Of a stretch of DNA of 29,360 nucleotides, positions 16,590 through 24,250 are shown piece after piece. The notes beneath the pieces are model-generated. The model ran no database searches. It was given only the letters and a program-made list of their open reading frames with translations, and had not been told where the DNA came from. The DNA lies in contig JAKFDA010000039.1 of the NCBI GenBank assembly GCA_036676355.1, positions 1-29,360 on the forward strand, given 5' to 3'. The DNA comes from ZC4RG42 sp036676355. GTDB lineage: Bacteria > Pseudomonadota > Gammaproteobacteria > Burkholderiales > SG8-39. Position 1 is the stretch's first letter; the number at the start of each line of letters is the position of its first letter. The position numbers and the translations under genes are program-made.

Positions 16590-17246
16590 TCAGACGCGGC
16601 GCAACTTGGCGTTGCGCGCCCGCGCACGGACATATTCGATCACCATCGGCATCAGCGACAGGCCGATGATGGCGAATATCGTCAGCGTCAGATTGTCCTT
16701 GATGAACGGAATGTTGCCGAAGAAATAGCCGGCATAGACCAGCGCCAATACCCACAGCAGCGCGCCGCCGATGCTGTAGGCCAGAAACTTGGCGTAGTTC
16801 ATGTGCCCAATGCCGGCGACGAAGGGCACGAAGGTCCGCACAATGGGCACGAAGCGCGCGATCACGATGGTTTTGCCGCCGTGACGTTCGTAAAACGCCG
16901 AAGTGCGATCGAGTGCTCTGCGATTGAAGAAGCGCGAATTTTCCCAGCGGAACACCTTCGGCCCGAGCGTACGGCCGATCCAGTAATTGACGTTGTCGCC
17001 GCATAACGCCGCGGCGATCAACGTCACGGCGAGCCAGTGCGCATCCATGCCGCTGATCGCCCAAACCGTCCCGGCCACGAACAGCAGCGAATCGCCGGGC
17101 AGGAACGGAGTCACCACCAATCCCGTCTCGCAAAACACGATCAGAAACAGAATGGCGTAAATCCAGGTGCCATATTGCTGCACCAGCGACGTCAGGTGCG
17201 CATCAAGGTGAATCAGCAGGTCCCAGGTCGCGAGCAGGATATCCAT
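16590..17246 (-). CDS. DedA-family membrane protein
   Basis: A 218-residue inner-membrane protein of the DedA/VTT family, members of which act in lipid carrier or phospholipid translocation and membrane homeostasis. Family marks are FCETGLVVTPFLPGDSLLF near residues 38-56 (the conserved acidic and P-G-D re-entrant segment) and RFVPIVRTFVPFVAGIGHM near 130 with its conserved arginines. Five or so hydrophobic segments are visible. The ATG at 17244-17246 gives MDILLATWDLLIHLD, the family start; the frame to 17300 has no better one. It is on the opposite strand between amiC and mutL and therefore interrupts that run, probably as an insertion of a native gene. The exact substrate is not predictable. 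Confidence 0.9.
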   Translation of the reverse strand: MDILLATWDLLIHLDAHLTSLVQQYGTWIYAILFLIVFCETGLVVTPFLPGDSLLFVAGTVWAISGMDAHWLAVTLIAAALCGDNVNYWIGRTLGPKVFRWENSRFFNRRALDRTSAFYERHGGKTIVIARFVPIVRTFVPFVAGIGHMNYAKFLAYSIGGALLWVLALVYAGYFFGNIPFIKDNLTLTIFAIIGLSLMPMVIEYVRARARNAKLRRV

Positions 17247-17394
17247 GAATGGAAGATGTTTGGTTTTAGTAATGGCGGCGCCGCAAACGTAGCCGCACAA
17301 AGAAAAGGGTAGAGTTCCGGAGCCCGGTCATGCTTGTGACCGCTCGGACAACCAAGCTTGGTTGAAGCGACGTCCGGCATTCTACTGACCCGCC

Positions 17395-17400
17395 TATAAT
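17395..17400 (+). promoter_or_regulatory. Candidate -10 box of mutL
   Basis: A perfect TATAAT lies 57 bases before the mutL ATG. No -35 match at proper distance. It suggests mutL-miaA has its own transcription start, which is needed because the DedA gene separates it from amiC. Confidence 0.35.
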
Positions 17401-17456
17401 TCCGCCCATTATCGCAACTCCTCGCTGCCTTGATTGCGAGCACACTGTTCCAGCAC

Positions 17457-19232
17457 ATGCCAGCCATTCGCCCTTTGCCTGACACGCTCATCAGCCAGAT
17501 CGCCGCCGGCGAGGTCGTCGAACGCCCTGCCTCCGTGCTGAAGGAATTGCTCGAAAACAGTCTTGATGCGGGAGCTTCATCTCTTACCGTCACCCTGAGT
17601 GAAGGCGGCGCCAAGCAAATTCGTGTCACCGATGATGGTGGCGGTATTGCCGCGGAGGATCTGCCGCTCGCGCTCGCGCGCCATGCCACCAGCAAGATCG
17701 CCACGTTAGCCGACCTGGAGCGCGTGGCGACGCTGGGCTTTCGCGGCGAGGCGCTGGCCAGCATCGGCTCGGTCGCGCGGGTCATGGTGACCTCGCGCAC
17801 GGCCGACGCGCCGCACGCCTTTCGCGTCAGCGCCGAGGGCGGTTCGGCCGGAGCGGTGGAACCGGCCGCGCACGCGACCGGCACCACGGTGGAAGTCGGC
17901 GATCTGTATTTCAATACGCCGGCGCGGCGCAAGTTCATGCGTACCGAGGGTACCGAGTTCGCACATTGCAGCGATGTCTTCCAGCGCATCGCACTGGCCC
18001 GCCCCGATGCGAATTTCACCCTGAAACACAACGGCCGGGTCAGCGCGCATCTGCCGGCTGCGTCTTTCGCCGCGCGTGCCGCGGCAATCCTCGGCACGGA
18101 AGTTCAGCAGGCAGCGCGTGAGGTACACGTCAATGTGCCGGGTATCGCGTTACGCGGCTTCGCCGGCGCGCCCGCGCACGCGCGGGGCAGCCGCGACGCC
18201 CAATACGTTTTCGTCAACGGTCGCTTTGTGCGCGACAAACTGCTTGCGCATGCTCTGCGCGAAGCCTATGCGGACGTTCTGCACGGTGAGCGTCACGCCG
18301 CCTATGCGTTGTTCCTCGAGATCGACCCCGGCGCGGTGGATGTTAATGTGCACCCGGCCAAGACCGAAGTGCGCTTTCGCGACTCGCGCGCCGTGCATCA
18401 GTTCGTCTATCACGCGGTATCGCGCGCCCTCGCAGCATCGGTCGCCGCCGGCCCCAGCCCGATGGCGAGCCCGGCCACGCACGCGACGCGCTTCGCCGCG
18501 CCGCCGATGTATCAGCGGCAGGACAGCCTTGCCGTCGCCCAGCCTGTCGCCGCCTATACGGCGATGTTCGACGCGCCCGCGCAACGAAGCGACACGGCGG
18601 CCTTCCCGCAGACGAGCATGCCGGTCGCGGCGACCGCCGAAACGACCGCTCCGCCACTCGGTTACGCATTGGCGCAACTCCACGGCGTTTACATCCTGGC
18701 GCAGAACGCGCAGGGACTGGTGCTGGTGGACATGCATGCCGCGCACGAGCGCATCCTCTACGAAAAGCTCAAGCAGGCCTTCGATCAGCACAAAATCACC
18801 GCGCAGCAGTTGCTCATTCCCGTCACCTTTCATGCGGACGCGCTCGACGTGGCGACCGTCGAGGAACACGGCGAAACGCTGGCGCTGCTCGGCTTCGAGA
18901 TGGCCGCCATCTCGCCGACCGCTATTGCCGTGCGCGGCGTGCCCGACATGCTGGCGAACGGAGATGTACCGGCGCTCGCGCGGGCGCTGCTGAAAGATAT
19001 ACGCGATTACGGTGCGAGCCAGGTGCTCAACGAGCATCAGAACGAGTTGCTCGGCACAATGGCCTGCCATGGCGCCGTACGCGCGCACCGCACCTTGAGC
19101 GTGACGGAAATGAATGCACTGCTGCGCGACATGGAAGAAACCGAACGCTCCGGTCAGTGCAATCACGGCCGCCCGACCTGGTATCAGATGAGCCTGGCCG
19201 ATCTCGACAAGCTGTTCATGCGCGGACGTTAG
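17457..19232 (+). CDS. mutL: DNA mismatch repair protein MutL with endonuclease motif
   Basis: GHKL ATPase that links MutS mismatch recognition to strand removal. The 591-residue protein has the N-terminal KELLENSLDAGA (E30, N34), DDGGGI, RHATSKI, LGFRGEALASI and NTPARRKF. A proline/alanine-rich linker (about 325-395) precedes the C-terminal dimerisation domain. That domain carries DMHAAHERILYE at 425-436, which fits the D-x-H-A-x2-E-x4-E metal-binding nuclease motif, and CNHGRPTW at 568, another element of the nuclease site. MutL of Pseudomonas and Neisseria has the same motif and is a nicking enzyme, unlike E. coli MutL. The frame has a TTG at 17430, but ATG 17457 (MPAIRPLPD) is the family start. 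The miaA ATG follows its stop by two bases. Confidence 0.95.
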   Translation: MPAIRPLPDTLISQIAAGEVVERPASVLKELLENSLDAGASSLTVTLSEGGAKQIRVTDDGGGIAAEDLPLALARHATSKIATLADLERVATLGFRGEALASIGSVARVMVTSRTADAPHAFRVSAEGGSAGAVEPAAHATGTTVEVGDLYFNTPARRKFMRTEGTEFAHCSDVFQRIALARPDANFTLKHNGRVSAHLPAASFAARAAAILGTEVQQAAREVHVNVPGIALRGFAGAPAHARGSRDAQYVFVNGRFVRDKLLAHALREAYADVLHGERHAAYALFLEIDPGAVDVNVHPAKTEVRFRDSRAVHQFVYHAVSRALAASVAAGPSPMASPATHATRFAAPPMYQRQDSLAVAQPVAAYTAMFDAPAQRSDTAAFPQTSMPVAATAETTAPPLGYALAQLHGVYILAQNAQGLVLVDMHAAHERILYEKLKQAFDQHKITAQQLLIPVTFHADALDVATVEEHGETLALLGFEMAAISPTAIAVRGVPDMLANGDVPALARALLKDIRDYGASQVLNEHQNELLGTMACHGAVRAHRTLSVTEMNALLRDMEETERSGQCNHGRPTWYQMSLADLDKLFMRGR

Positions 19233-19234
19233 CG

Positions 19235-20176
19235 ATGGCGCTGCCACCCGCCATCGTCGTGATGGGCCCCACCGCGAGCGGCAAGTCGGCGCTGGCGATG
19301 CATCTCGCGAAGCATCTGCCCGCAGAGATCATCAGCGTCGATTCGGCGCAGGTGTATCGCGAAATGGACATCGGCACGGCGAAACCGACCCGGGAAGAGC
19401 AGCGGACGGTGGCGCATTATTTGATCGACATCATCGATCCCACCGAAGCGTATTCGGCGGCAAGGTTTCGCGACGATGCGCTGCGCCTGATGCACGACAT
19501 TCACGCGCGCCACCGCATGCCGCTGCTCGTCGGCGGCACGATGCTCTACTTCAAGGCCCTGCGCGAAGGCCTGTCCGATCTCCCGCATGCCGATGAGGCG
19601 CTGCGCGCCGCGATCGATGCCGACGCGGCCGAGCGCGGCTGGCCGGCCATGCATGCCGAACTCGCACGCATCGATCCCTCAACGGCGGCGCGGCTGAAGC
19701 CGAACGACTCGCAACGCATCCAGCGGGCGCTCGAGATCCACCGCCTCAGCGGACAGCCGATGTCCACGCTGATCGGCGCGCGCAACATGGCGCCGCTGCC
19801 GTTCCGTCTTATCGAAATCGCCTTGATTCCCGGCGACCGCACCGCATTGCATGCGCGGATCGCACGTCGCTTCGACGCCATGCTGGCCGCCGGCCTGGTC
19901 GACGAATTACGCGAGTTACGCAATCGCTACGACCTGCACGCAAACCTGCCGTCTATGCGTTGCGTCGGTTATCGACAGGCGTGGTTGCATCTGGATGGAG
20001 AATACGACGCACGCGAACTGCGCGATCGCGGCATCTATGCCACGCGTCAGCTCGCCAAGCGGCAACTCACCTGGCTGCGCGCAATGCCGGATGTCGCGAC
20101 ATTCGACTGTCTGGACGAGCAACTGAATAGCGACGTGCAGCGCTACATCGACCGCGCACTCGGCATCGCGCAATAA
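19235..20176 (+). CDS. miaA: tRNA dimethylallyltransferase MiaA
   Basis: Transfers the dimethylallyl group to N6 of A37 in tRNAs reading UNN codons. The 313-residue product has the P-loop GPTASGKS (11-18), SVDSAQVYREMDIGTAKPT, the LLVGGTMLYFKAL segment, NDSQRIQRALEIHRLSGQP and MRCVGYRQAW, then the C-terminal YATRQLAKRQLTWLR. Length is normal. The ATG at 19235 lies two bases after the mutL stop, so the two are translationally coupled. The frame is open upstream within mutL, but that part is not conserved. A strong hairpin with T-run lies directly at its stop codon, so transcription ends here; hfq, which often follows miaA, is absent. Confidence 0.96.
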   Translation: MALPPAIVVMGPTASGKSALAMHLAKHLPAEIISVDSAQVYREMDIGTAKPTREEQRTVAHYLIDIIDPTEAYSAARFRDDALRLMHDIHARHRMPLLVGGTMLYFKALREGLSDLPHADEALRAAIDADAAERGWPAMHAELARIDPSTAARLKPNDSQRIQRALEIHRLSGQPMSTLIGARNMAPLPFRLIEIALIPGDRTALHARIARRFDAMLAAGLVDELRELRNRYDLHANLPSMRCVGYRQAWLHLDGEYDARELRDRGIYATRQLAKRQLTWLRAMPDVATFDCLDEQLNSDVQRYIDRALGIAQ

Positions 20177-20206
20177 AAAAGCCGCGGATGAACCCCGCGG
20201 CTTTTT
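20176..20206. terminator. Bidirectional terminator between miaA and the first LVIVD gene
   Basis: AAAAAGCCGCGG (20176-20187) and CCGCGGCTTTTT (20195-20206) form a perfect 12-base stem with a seven-base loop, GC core flanked by A and T runs, so it works on both strands. It begins at the last base of the miaA stop codon and serves the convergent LVIVD gene as well. A near-identical copy lies at 21763-21793. Confidence 0.9.
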
Positions 20207-20221
20207 CCCGTTCTGCTCTAC

Positions 20222-21703
20222 TTAGTTCTCGTCGTACGGCGGCGTGCCGGCCTCGGGCCTTCTGGTCAGCTCCTGCTTCGCCTCATCCGTGAGTTCGAGG
20301 ATGTGCAATCCGGAGTTGGCGCGATCCGCGGCGTAGATAAAGCCGCGATCGTCTACTTCGACATTGTTGGTCTGCACCGCGATCTTGCAGGTTTCGACAC
20401 CATCTCTCGTCACGCAACGCTCGTCCGTTCGCGGATTAACTCTTGGGACGTAAAAACCCAGTTCTCTCGGCGACCAGGGGTTACGGACATCCACCGCACG
20501 CACGCCCGCATTCCAGTACGACAGAAAGACCACCTTGTTGCCATACGGATTATTCATGTTTTCATGCGAAGCATGCGTCCCGAACGTCCCGCCGCGCTCG
20601 CAGAAGTTGCCGAACTTGCTGCTCCTTGGATCGACGTGATAATTGGAGACGATGTGCGGCTCGGTCTCCGTCGTAACATCCGCCAGCAGCATCATATTGT
20701 TCGGCGTCATGCACTCGCCGCCGATCGATTCACCGATGATAGCTACCATGTCGCGCGTCTGGCCCTCGGTGAAGTCCTCGAACTCCGGAGGGCTGATGTT
20801 GAGCAGCGGCAATGTCGTATGTGCGCCGTGGAACCGACCGAGTTCCAGGCGCGAGATCTGCGGTGCGAGCAGATTCTCGTCTGTCGGCTCCGCCGGGCCG
20901 TTCACCAACAATTCCTTGTCGAGAATCTGCATGATTCCGTCACTGCGCGTGCCATAGCCCATATAGACGCGGTTGCCCACCACAATGGGGCCGTGCAGAC
21001 CGGGATTAGGATTATCCGGATCCGGCGTCGCGCCGGGCTGATCGCCCGGCAAGCCAAAGTTCCGGATGAACACCGGATTGGCCGGATCGCCGAGATCAAA
21101 TACCTGCAGATGGCGATTGGTGTTCCAACCGGGCACGCCGGAGACCAGATAGCCGATGCCGGTCTCGCATTCCCACCAGTTTTTGTGCGTGCCGAGCAAG
21201 CCATCGACGACTGTCGTGAGCAGCGTGGGATTTTCCGGATTGGTGACGTCGTAGATTTCATGCGCTTGGTTGCCGAGCGTCGTCAGCATGTACCACTTGC
21301 CCGACTCGCCGCTCGGAAGTACATCGCCGCTGCATAGACGCGCCATCTGGCGCCCCCCGGCTTCCCCGGCGCCGCCTGCGCCCGGTAGATGGTGCAGGTA
21401 CTCGGGGTTGGTCGGGTCTGTTACGTCGAGAATCGAGACGCCGTTCGGTTCAACCTGTCCGGTGAGCGGGTTGAGCGATTGGCCCCCGTGATGGCCGATG
21501 TAGGCGATCCAGCGCCCGCCTTGATTCACGATTGTGGGTTGATAAGCGCTGCGCGCTTGCAAATCGTCATAGCCGATCGCACGCATGTTGTGTCGTTCGA
21601 CAGGGCCTGTACTGCCTTGCGCCATCGCCACGCCGGGCACGACCGCTCCGAGTAGCGCCATCGTGCATAACTTCCCTAGTGTATTAGTTGTCAGAGCTTT
21701 CAT
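20222..21703 (-). CDS. Exported LVIVD-repeat (beta-propeller type) protein, paralog A
   Basis: A 493-residue exported protein. A Sec signal peptide covers about residues 1-28 (hydrophobic TMALLGAVVPGVAMA before QGS). The mature part carries LVIVD-type repeats (Pfam LVIVD), each a D-x-x-x-P-x-x-P turn: ILDVTDPTNPEYLHH, IYDVTNPENPTLLT, VFDLGDPANPVFIRNF, LADVTTETEPHIVSNY and AVDVRNPWSPRELGFY. Such repeats form beta-propeller blades; no enzymatic role is known. Histidine-rich motifs stand out: GHHGG (70-74), GTHKNWW, LHGP, FHGAHTTLP and HASHEN; six cysteines could form disulfides. The ATG at 21701-21703 has AGGAG eight bases ahead and is preferred to the frame start at 21724. It follows paralog B on the same strand, separated by B's terminator, so it is transcribed independently. 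Confidence 0.88.
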   Translation of the reverse strand: MKALTTNTLGKLCTMALLGAVVPGVAMAQGSTGPVERHNMRAIGYDDLQARSAYQPTIVNQGGRWIAYIGHHGGQSLNPLTGQVEPNGVSILDVTDPTNPEYLHHLPGAGGAGEAGGRQMARLCSGDVLPSGESGKWYMLTTLGNQAHEIYDVTNPENPTLLTTVVDGLLGTHKNWWECETGIGYLVSGVPGWNTNRHLQVFDLGDPANPVFIRNFGLPGDQPGATPDPDNPNPGLHGPIVVGNRVYMGYGTRSDGIMQILDKELLVNGPAEPTDENLLAPQISRLELGRFHGAHTTLPLLNISPPEFEDFTEGQTRDMVAIIGESIGGECMTPNNMMLLADVTTETEPHIVSNYHVDPRSSKFGNFCERGGTFGTHASHENMNNPYGNKVVFLSYWNAGVRAVDVRNPWSPRELGFYVPRVNPRTDERCVTRDGVETCKIAVQTNNVEVDDRGFIYAADRANSGLHILELTDEAKQELTRRPEAGTPPYDEN

Positions 21704-21762
21704 CGAAAATCTCCTAAACGCCAAAACAAGCTGATGCGTCTATAACGCTTCAGTTGGTGAAA

Positions 21763-21793
21763 AAAAAGCCGCGGATGAATCCCGCGGCTTTTT
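21763..21793. terminator. Terminator of LVIVD paralog B, duplicate of the 20176 element
   Basis: AAAAAGCCGCGG (21763-21774) pairs with CCGCGGCTTTTT (21782-21793). Stem, loop and flank differ from the 20176-20206 copy by a single base in the loop, and identity continues through CCCGTTCTGCTC into the 3' ends of the two genes. It lies between B and the start of A. Confidence 0.9.
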
Positions 21794-21808
21794 CCCGTTC
21801 TGCTCCAC

Positions 21809-23296
21809 TTAGTTCTCGTCGTACGGCGGGGTGCCGGCCTCGGGCCTTCTGGTCAGCTCCTGCTTGGCCTCATCCGTCAACTCGACGATATGCATACCCG
21901 AGTTGGCGCGGTCAACCGCATAGACAAAGCCGCGATTGTCGATTTCCAGGTTGTTGGTTTGGATCGCGATCTTGCAGGTTTCTACACCGTTGTCCGTGAC
22001 GCAGCGCTCGTCGGTGCGCGGATTGACGCGCGGCACGTAGTAGCCGAGTTCTCTCGGCGACCAAGGGTTCCGCATATCGACCGCCCGGATGCCGGCGTTG
22101 AAGTACGCCACGAATAGCACTTGGCTTCCGTATGGGCTGTTAAAGTTTTCATGCGACGAATGCGCGCCGAACCGCCCACCCACATCGCAATAGTTTCCTC
22201 CAAGCTGGTCCAGGGCGCGCCTCGGATCCACCTGATAGTTCGATACGATGTGCGGCTCCGTCTCGTCGGTGATGTCGGCGAAGTACACCATCTGCGGCGA
22301 CTCGCGGCATTCGTTAGCCGTCGACTCGTTGGAGATCGCCACAATGTTACGCACATTGCCTTCGGTGAAATCCTCGAACTCCCGAGGCTGCACATTCAAG
22401 AACGGCATTGTGGTGTGCGCACCATGCAACGGGCCCAGTTCAAGCTCCCCAATGACGGGTGCACGCAGATTCTCTTCCGTCGGATCGGGATTACCGTTCA
22501 CTAGTATTTCGTTGTCGAGGATCTGCAAGAGTCCGTTGGACGATGTCCCGTACCCCATGTACACGCGGTTGCCGAGCTTGATCGGACCATGGAGGGAAGG
22601 ATTGTCGTCAGGAGGCGTCCCACCGGGTTGCTGTCCCACCACACCGAAGTTCCTGATGAATACCGGGTTGGCTGGATCGCTCAGATCGAAAACCTGCAAA
22701 TGACGATTGGTGTTCCAGCCCGGCACGCCGGAAACCAGATACCCAATGCCGCTTTCGCAGTCCCACCAGTTCTTGTGCGTCCCATTGAGGTTGTCCACTA
22801 CGACGGTCAGCAACGTGGGATTGGCCGGATCAGTAACATCGTAGATCTCGTGCGCCAGGTTGCCACGCGTCGTGAGCAGGTAGTACTTGCCCGCTTCGCC
22901 TTGCGGCAATACGTCGCCTGAACACACGCGTGTCATCTGACGACCGCCTGCCTCGCCTGCGCCACCCGCACCCGCAATGTGGTGCAGGTACTTGGGATTC
23001 GCGGGATTCGTGACATCGACGATCGATACGCCGTTCGGCTCGACCTGACCGGTGAGCGGATTCAGCGCCTCACCGCCGTGATGGCCAACGTAGGCGATCC
23101 AACGTCCGCCTTGATTTTCGATGTAGGGCCAGTACGCGCTTCGCCCTTGCAAATCGTTATAGCCGACAGCCCTCATGTTGTGTCTGTCTACCGGCCCGGT
23201 ACTACCTTGAGCCCACGCGATACTAGGTACCACGAGTACGGCACTCAGTACGCCGAAAGCGCATGTTTCTTTCAGTGTTGGAACAAAACGTCTCAT
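21809..23296 (-). CDS. Exported LVIVD-repeat (beta-propeller type) protein, paralog B
   Basis: A 495-residue close paralog of the next gene downstream, aligning along its whole length. The signal peptide (about residues 1-29) ends VPSIAWAQGS. Repeats include IVDVTNPANPKYLHH, IYDVTDPANPTLLTV, VFDLSDPANPVFIRNF, FADITDETEPHIVSNY and AVDMRNPWSPRELGYY. The same histidine motifs occur: GHHGG (71-75), GTHKNWW, LHGP, LHGAHTTMP and HSSHEN. The last 24 residues, ELTDEAKQELTRRPEAGTPP onward, are identical to paralog A, whereas the signal peptides differ. ATG 23294-23296 has a strong GAGGAGGG ribosome site; the 35 codons upstream in frame are not part of the gene. The function is unknown; periplasmic or surface location is inferred from the signal peptide. 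Confidence 0.88.
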   Translation of the reverse strand: MRRFVPTLKETCAFGVLSAVLVVPSIAWAQGSTGPVDRHNMRAVGYNDLQGRSAYWPYIENQGGRWIAYVGHHGGEALNPLTGQVEPNGVSIVDVTNPANPKYLHHIAGAGGAGEAGGRQMTRVCSGDVLPQGEAGKYYLLTTRGNLAHEIYDVTDPANPTLLTVVVDNLNGTHKNWWDCESGIGYLVSGVPGWNTNRHLQVFDLSDPANPVFIRNFGVVGQQPGGTPPDDNPSLHGPIKLGNRVYMGYGTSSNGLLQILDNEILVNGNPDPTEENLRAPVIGELELGPLHGAHTTMPFLNVQPREFEDFTEGNVRNIVAISNESTANECRESPQMVYFADITDETEPHIVSNYQVDPRRALDQLGGNYCDVGGRFGAHSSHENFNSPYGSQVLFVAYFNAGIRAVDMRNPWSPRELGYYVPRVNPRTDERCVTDNGVETCKIAIQTNNLEIDNRGFVYAVDRANSGMHIVELTDEAKQELTRRPEAGTPPYDEN

Positions 23297-23591
23297 TGCA
23301 ACCCTCCTCGGTGGATAAACACATACCCACGTCAATTGATGGCTTTGACGTTGAGCCCGGCGCGCCTGCTGTGTTCGACCGTCAGAAGGCTTGCGCCACA
23401 AAGCGGTTTTATGATTCCGTGATCACAACTCCCCTAGCCAGTTGAACCACCCGAGGAGCGAAGCATTGTTCGGGCCGACTATTCCGATGTCATATAATCC
23501 AGACACATTGCAAGCGTGGTGTTGAATTTCTATGTCGGGTTAAAACGAAGCCTCGCGTGCTGTGTACGACGTACAGCGGGAACCCTGTCCG

Positions 23592-23942
23592 TTAGGCCAA
23601 TGCAGCAGCGCTGAAATAGAGGAACGCTTTATTAAGATGCAGCGATAAAGCAATGAGCCCCAACGGCGAGTGTAAAGCGCCGCTACAGCATGCTCGGCCA
23701 CCACGAGTGACGAACGTCAATGGCGCGAACACCAGCGTCCGTAGTATTTGTGCGCGACGAATGACGCGCCCGTCGCTTACTACGGTTGAAACGCGCGCCA
23801 ATCGCTGGAATAAAACACTCTCAATGGCGGTGAATTCTGGTGCTGGACCGCTATGAAAAGGCGAAAGCGAGTTGGTGTAAGCGGGCGCGACAGCGAATGG
23901 CGGAAACAAGAAAGCCGCGGCATTGCGGCTTTCCACAACCAC
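23592..23942 (-). CDS. Doubtful small open frame
   Basis: A 116-codon frame starting at GTG (23940-23942) and ending TAA. I do not recognise the product. The amino-acid mix is plausible (rich in A, L, F and V, with TPLGLIALSLHLNKAFL-like hydrophobic C-terminal part), but there is no ribosome site, the start overlaps the hairpin at 23910-23933, and the region is surrounded by pseudogene material. It may be a decayed gene or chance. Confidence 0.2.
   Translation of the reverse strand: MVVESRNAAAFLFPPFAVAPAYTNSLSPFHSGPAPEFTAIESVLFQRLARVSTVVSDGRVIRRAQILRTLVFAPLTFVTRGGRACCSGALHSPLGLIALSLHLNKAFLYFSAAALA
23910..23933 (-). terminator. Hairpin after the third LVIVD fragment
   Basis: GAAAGCCGC (23910-23918) pairs with GCGGCTTTC (23925-23933). 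It lies 20 bases after the stop codon of the third LVIVD fragment on the minus strand, and its core is like the terminators of paralogs A and B, suggesting common descent. The T-run is reduced to three bases. Confidence 0.55.
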
Positions 23943-23952
23943 TTTCCCGCAG

Positions 23953-24198
23953 TTAATTTTCTTCGTACGGCGGCGTGCCGGCCTCCGCCCTTCTGGTCAG
24001 TTCCTGCTTCGCCTCATCGGTGAGTTCGATGATATGCAGGCCTGAATTCGCACGGTCGGCGGCATAGATATAACCCCGTTGATCCACTTCGACGTTATTC
24101 GTCTGGACTACGACCTTGCAGGTCTCCGAATCGGTATCGTGGTTCCCATGCGTCCACCGGACCCCGTGTGCATGGACGTGCTTGAAACCAGTAGCCCG
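23953..24198 (-). pseudogene. C-terminal fragment of a third LVIVD paralog
   Basis: The minus strand encodes ETCKVVVQTNNVEVDQRGYI, then YAADRANSGLHIIELTDEAK, then QELTRRAEAGTPPYEEN and a TAA stop: the last 57 residues of the paralog A/B family with several substitutions. Upstream the frame stays open for about 28 more codons (RATGF... where the paralogs have RELGF...), at equal length but poor similarity, and then meets a TGA at 24199-24201. The other roughly 400 codons of the gene, with signal peptide and repeats, are missing. The cupredoxin gene ends 52 bases upstream, so a deletion probably joined the two. No start codon or ribosome site fits; it is a relic. Confidence 0.85.
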
Positions 24199-24250
24199 TC
24201 AAGCACGCCCATTGCAACAGCCACCGCTGTTGTACAGAGTACGAGCGCGC

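Larger units (their letters stand above)
23297..23952. other. 656-base gap upstream of LVIVD paralog B
   Basis: The part up to about 23590 should hold the promoter of paralog B; no convincing -35/-10 pair was found, only isolated TTGACG (minus strand, 23330-23335) and an AT-rich stretch near 23491. From 23592 to 23942 the minus strand has an open frame, listed separately. An inverted repeat, CCGTAGTA (23739-23746) and TACTACGG (23778-23785), lies inside that frame. Confidence 0.5.

Noticed and set aside
23589..23595. GTTAGGC, which fits an integron attC core site, at the end of the doubtful open frame
   Set aside because: No partner core site or attC-like fold was found at a fitting distance, and there is no integrase or cassette array in the window.
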